This document shows, in pieces, positions 62,244 through 64,000 of a stretch of 64,000 bases of DNA. Numbering within the stretch: position 1 is the stretch's first letter; every line of letters begins with the position of its first letter. Below the pieces are notes generated by a model. That model saw only the letters and a program-made list of their open reading frames with translations, was not told the DNA's origin and did not search any database. Source of the DNA: RZYY01 sp036794825 (GTDB lineage: Bacteria > Bacteroidota > Bacteroidia > Bacteroidales > 4484-276); contig DAIRGA010000013.1 of assembly GCA_036794825.1 (NCBI GenBank), positions 1 to 64,000 on the forward strand, read 5' to 3'. The translations under genes and the position numbers were made by a program.

Positions 62244-63902
62244 ATGATTGACATGTTAGAATTTGATGCCCCAAAGCAAAGGGCTTCGATAATTAAAGTT
62301 CTCGGTGTGGGCGGCGGCGGCAGCAACGCAGTTACGCACATGTACAAGCAAGGAATTAAAGGAGTTGACTTTGTGATCTGCAACACCGACTCCCAGGCGA
62401 TGGACATCAGTCCGGTGCCCAACAAAATCCCGCTGGGGAGCACCGGGCTTGGCGCAGGTTCAATTCCTGACGTAGGACGTACATCGGCCGAAGAAAATAT
62501 TGATGAGATCAAAAATGTGATCGCAACCAACACCAAGATGCTCTTCATCACGGCGGGCATGGGCGGAGGAACCGGAACCGGTGCAGCGCCCGTAATCGCT
62601 AAGCTGGCCAGGGAAATGGGAATCCTCACCGTGGGCATCGTTACGCTTCCCTTCAATTTTGAAGGCAGAAAAAGACGCCTCCAGGCCGAAAACGGGATTG
62701 AGGAACTCAAGAAAAACGTGGATACGCTGCTGATGATAAGCAACGAAAAATTGAGGGAAATCCATGGAAACCTCAAAATCTCGGAAGCTTTTGGAAAAGC
62801 GGACGATATCCTAACGGTAGCCGCCAAAGGTATCGCCGAACTGATCACAGTTACCGGCTACATAAACGTGGATTTTGAAGATGTGAAAACCGTAATGAAA
62901 GACAGCGGAACCGCCATCATGGGCTCGGCCACTGCAGCAGGTCCCGACCGCGCAAGGGTTGCAGTGCGGGAAGCCCTCTCATCGCCACTGCTCAACGACA
63001 ACAAGATTATCGGCGCCGGAAACATTCTGCTCTACATCTCCTCCGGTAAGGAAGAAATCACCTTCGACGAGGTTACCGAAATCACCGACTACATCCAGGA
63101 AGAGGCAGGCCAGGATGCTGAAGTAATCTGGGGTAACGGTTATGACGAATCGCTTGGCGATAAAATCAGCATCACGCTGATCGCTACCGGATTTATGTCG
63201 CCCGAAGAAATTGACGAAAACACACTTAACCGCGAGAAGAAAAAGAAAATTTATAACCTCGATGACACACTTACCACCAAACAGCCCGAAAAAACTGCTG
63301 AACCAGTGGTGTCGGTCGTAGCCGAAACAACGCCTGAATTGCAAGTTGTGGCCGTGAATGAAGTAACTGAAAATCCCGAAATCACCGAAATCACGCTGAT
63401 CAAAGCGGAACCTGTTCAGGATAAAAAGGATGAAGAGCCTGCCCGCGAATTCGACCTGGGGCTGTTTGAGAAAATTGAAAAGAGACCCGAACCTGCGCCC
63501 GAAAATCATCCAGCAGTGCAAAATGTACCTGTAAGACCTTTCAGCGAAGGGCCGCTGAAGAATTCGTCGCTACGCATCAAACACACCGTTGGCGATTTGA
63601 TTCCCCCAAGCCAGCAAATTAAGGAAACCGAAGAGAGCCGCCAGCAGAAGAGCCTTATGGATAAAAAGGCCGACGACAGAGTGGAAAAGCTCAAGAGCCT
63701 CAGCATCTTTGGGGATAAGCTGAATGAAAAAATTGATGAGATGGAAAAAGTTCCGGCCTACATGCGCCGCAACGTGCAACTCAACCCTGTCAGCCCCTCC
63801 TCCGAACCGATTGTCGCACGCTATACTTTGGGTGAAGATGAGGATGCCAACGCCGAACTCAAATCCAACGAAATCCCGTTTTTGCACAATAAGCCGGACT
63901 GA
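62244..63902 (+). CDS. ftsZ: Cell division protein FtsZ
   Basis: Tubulin-like GTPase forming the Z-ring, 552 residues. GTPase core about 1-330: VLGVGGGGSNAVTHM, tubulin signature GGGTGTG (107-113), LPFNFEGRKRRLQAENGI, and the T7-loop block GYINVDFEDVKTVMKDSG. A long disordered linker (about 335-535, rich in Glu/Pro/Lys) leads to a C-terminal peptide ending IPFLHNKPD, resembling the Bacteroidota FtsA-binding tail. The linker is much longer than E. coli FtsZ (383 residues total). It lies 36 nt after ftsA. No terminator is visible in the remaining 98 bp. Confidence 0.97.
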   Translation: MIDMLEFDAPKQRASIIKVLGVGGGGSNAVTHMYKQGIKGVDFVICNTDSQAMDISPVPNKIPLGSTGLGAGSIPDVGRTSAEENIDEIKNVIATNTKMLFITAGMGGGTGTGAAPVIAKLAREMGILTVGIVTLPFNFEGRKRRLQAENGIEELKKNVDTLLMISNEKLREIHGNLKISEAFGKADDILTVAAKGIAELITVTGYINVDFEDVKTVMKDSGTAIMGSATAAGPDRARVAVREALSSPLLNDNKIIGAGNILLYISSGKEEITFDEVTEITDYIQEEAGQDAEVIWGNGYDESLGDKISITLIATGFMSPEEIDENTLNREKKKKIYNLDDTLTTKQPEKTAEPVVSVVAETTPELQVVAVNEVTENPEITEITLIKAEPVQDKKDEEPAREFDLGLFEKIEKRPEPAPENHPAVQNVPVRPFSEGPLKNSSLRIKHTVGDLIPPSQQIKETEESRQQKSLMDKKADDRVEKLKSLSIFGDKLNEKIDEMEKVPAYMRRNVQLNPVSPSSEPIVARYTLGEDEDANAELKSNEIPFLHNKPD

Positions 63903-64000
63903 TCAGGAAACATCAGAAACAATAATTATTCACCTAAACAGGATAAACAAGAAATCACAAAAAGCAAAAGACAAAATTCAGATAAAACTCAATTTTTAAA

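Overview
This window looks like chromosomal DNA from a member of Bacteroidota, probably Bacteroidales/Marinilabiliales-like. The evidence is: promoters of the TTTG / TAnnTTTG type, almost no Shine-Dalgarno sequences, several proteins with type IX secretion (T9SS) C-terminal sorting domains, family-restricted proteins (DUF2851, DUF5916, FtsL_2-like), and a Bacteroidota-type dcw cluster. Species-level placement is not possible from the sequence alone. No tRNA, rRNA, CRISPR array, transposase or phage gene was recognised.

Layout. 0-23 kb is mostly housekeeping: a FISUMP-domain surface protein, an acyl-CoA dehydrogenase, a tandem pair of MFS carriers resembling eukaryotic MFSD1, a DUF5916 outer-membrane protein translationally coupled to a XerD-type recombinase, sucC, gcvT, comB, an Mpl-like ligase, DUF2851, then a small coiled-coil gene, zapA, a 6S RNA and rny, followed by a ferredoxin and urocanase. 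23-43.3 kb is an accessory surface/secretion region: a secreted endonuclease I, a YhcG-type nuclease plus a DUF433 gene bracketed by 49-bp direct repeats, three consecutive cassettes each made of a large T9SS cargo protein plus a tiny Pro/Gly-rich membrane protein plus a terminator, a DUF819 permease, and two Omp28-like T9SS proteins. 43.7-48.1 kb holds an acyl-CoA carboxyltransferase with its biotin carrier, and an operon of two glycine-lipid-type acyltransferases with ysxC/engB. 48.4-63.9 kb is a complete dcw cluster (mraZ rsmH ftsL ftsI murE mraY murD ftsW murG murC ftsQ ftsA ftsZ) behind one promoter with phased MraZ-like boxes.

How it works together. The dcw genes make peptidoglycan precursors (meso-DAP type, from the DNPR motif in MurE) and the septal machinery; zapA and the Mpl-like recycling ligase elsewhere in the window belong to the same biology. 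ACAD, the carboxyltransferase/biotin pair, sucC, gcvT and hutU point to fatty-acid, propionate/methylmalonate and amino-acid catabolism. The most novel-looking feature is the thrice-repeated pairing of a T9SS cargo gene with a ~75-residue protein (signal peptide, PPPPP, GGGVPV-SG, one TM helix, basic tail). It resembles a sorting-signal or anchor architecture and I know of no described function for it.
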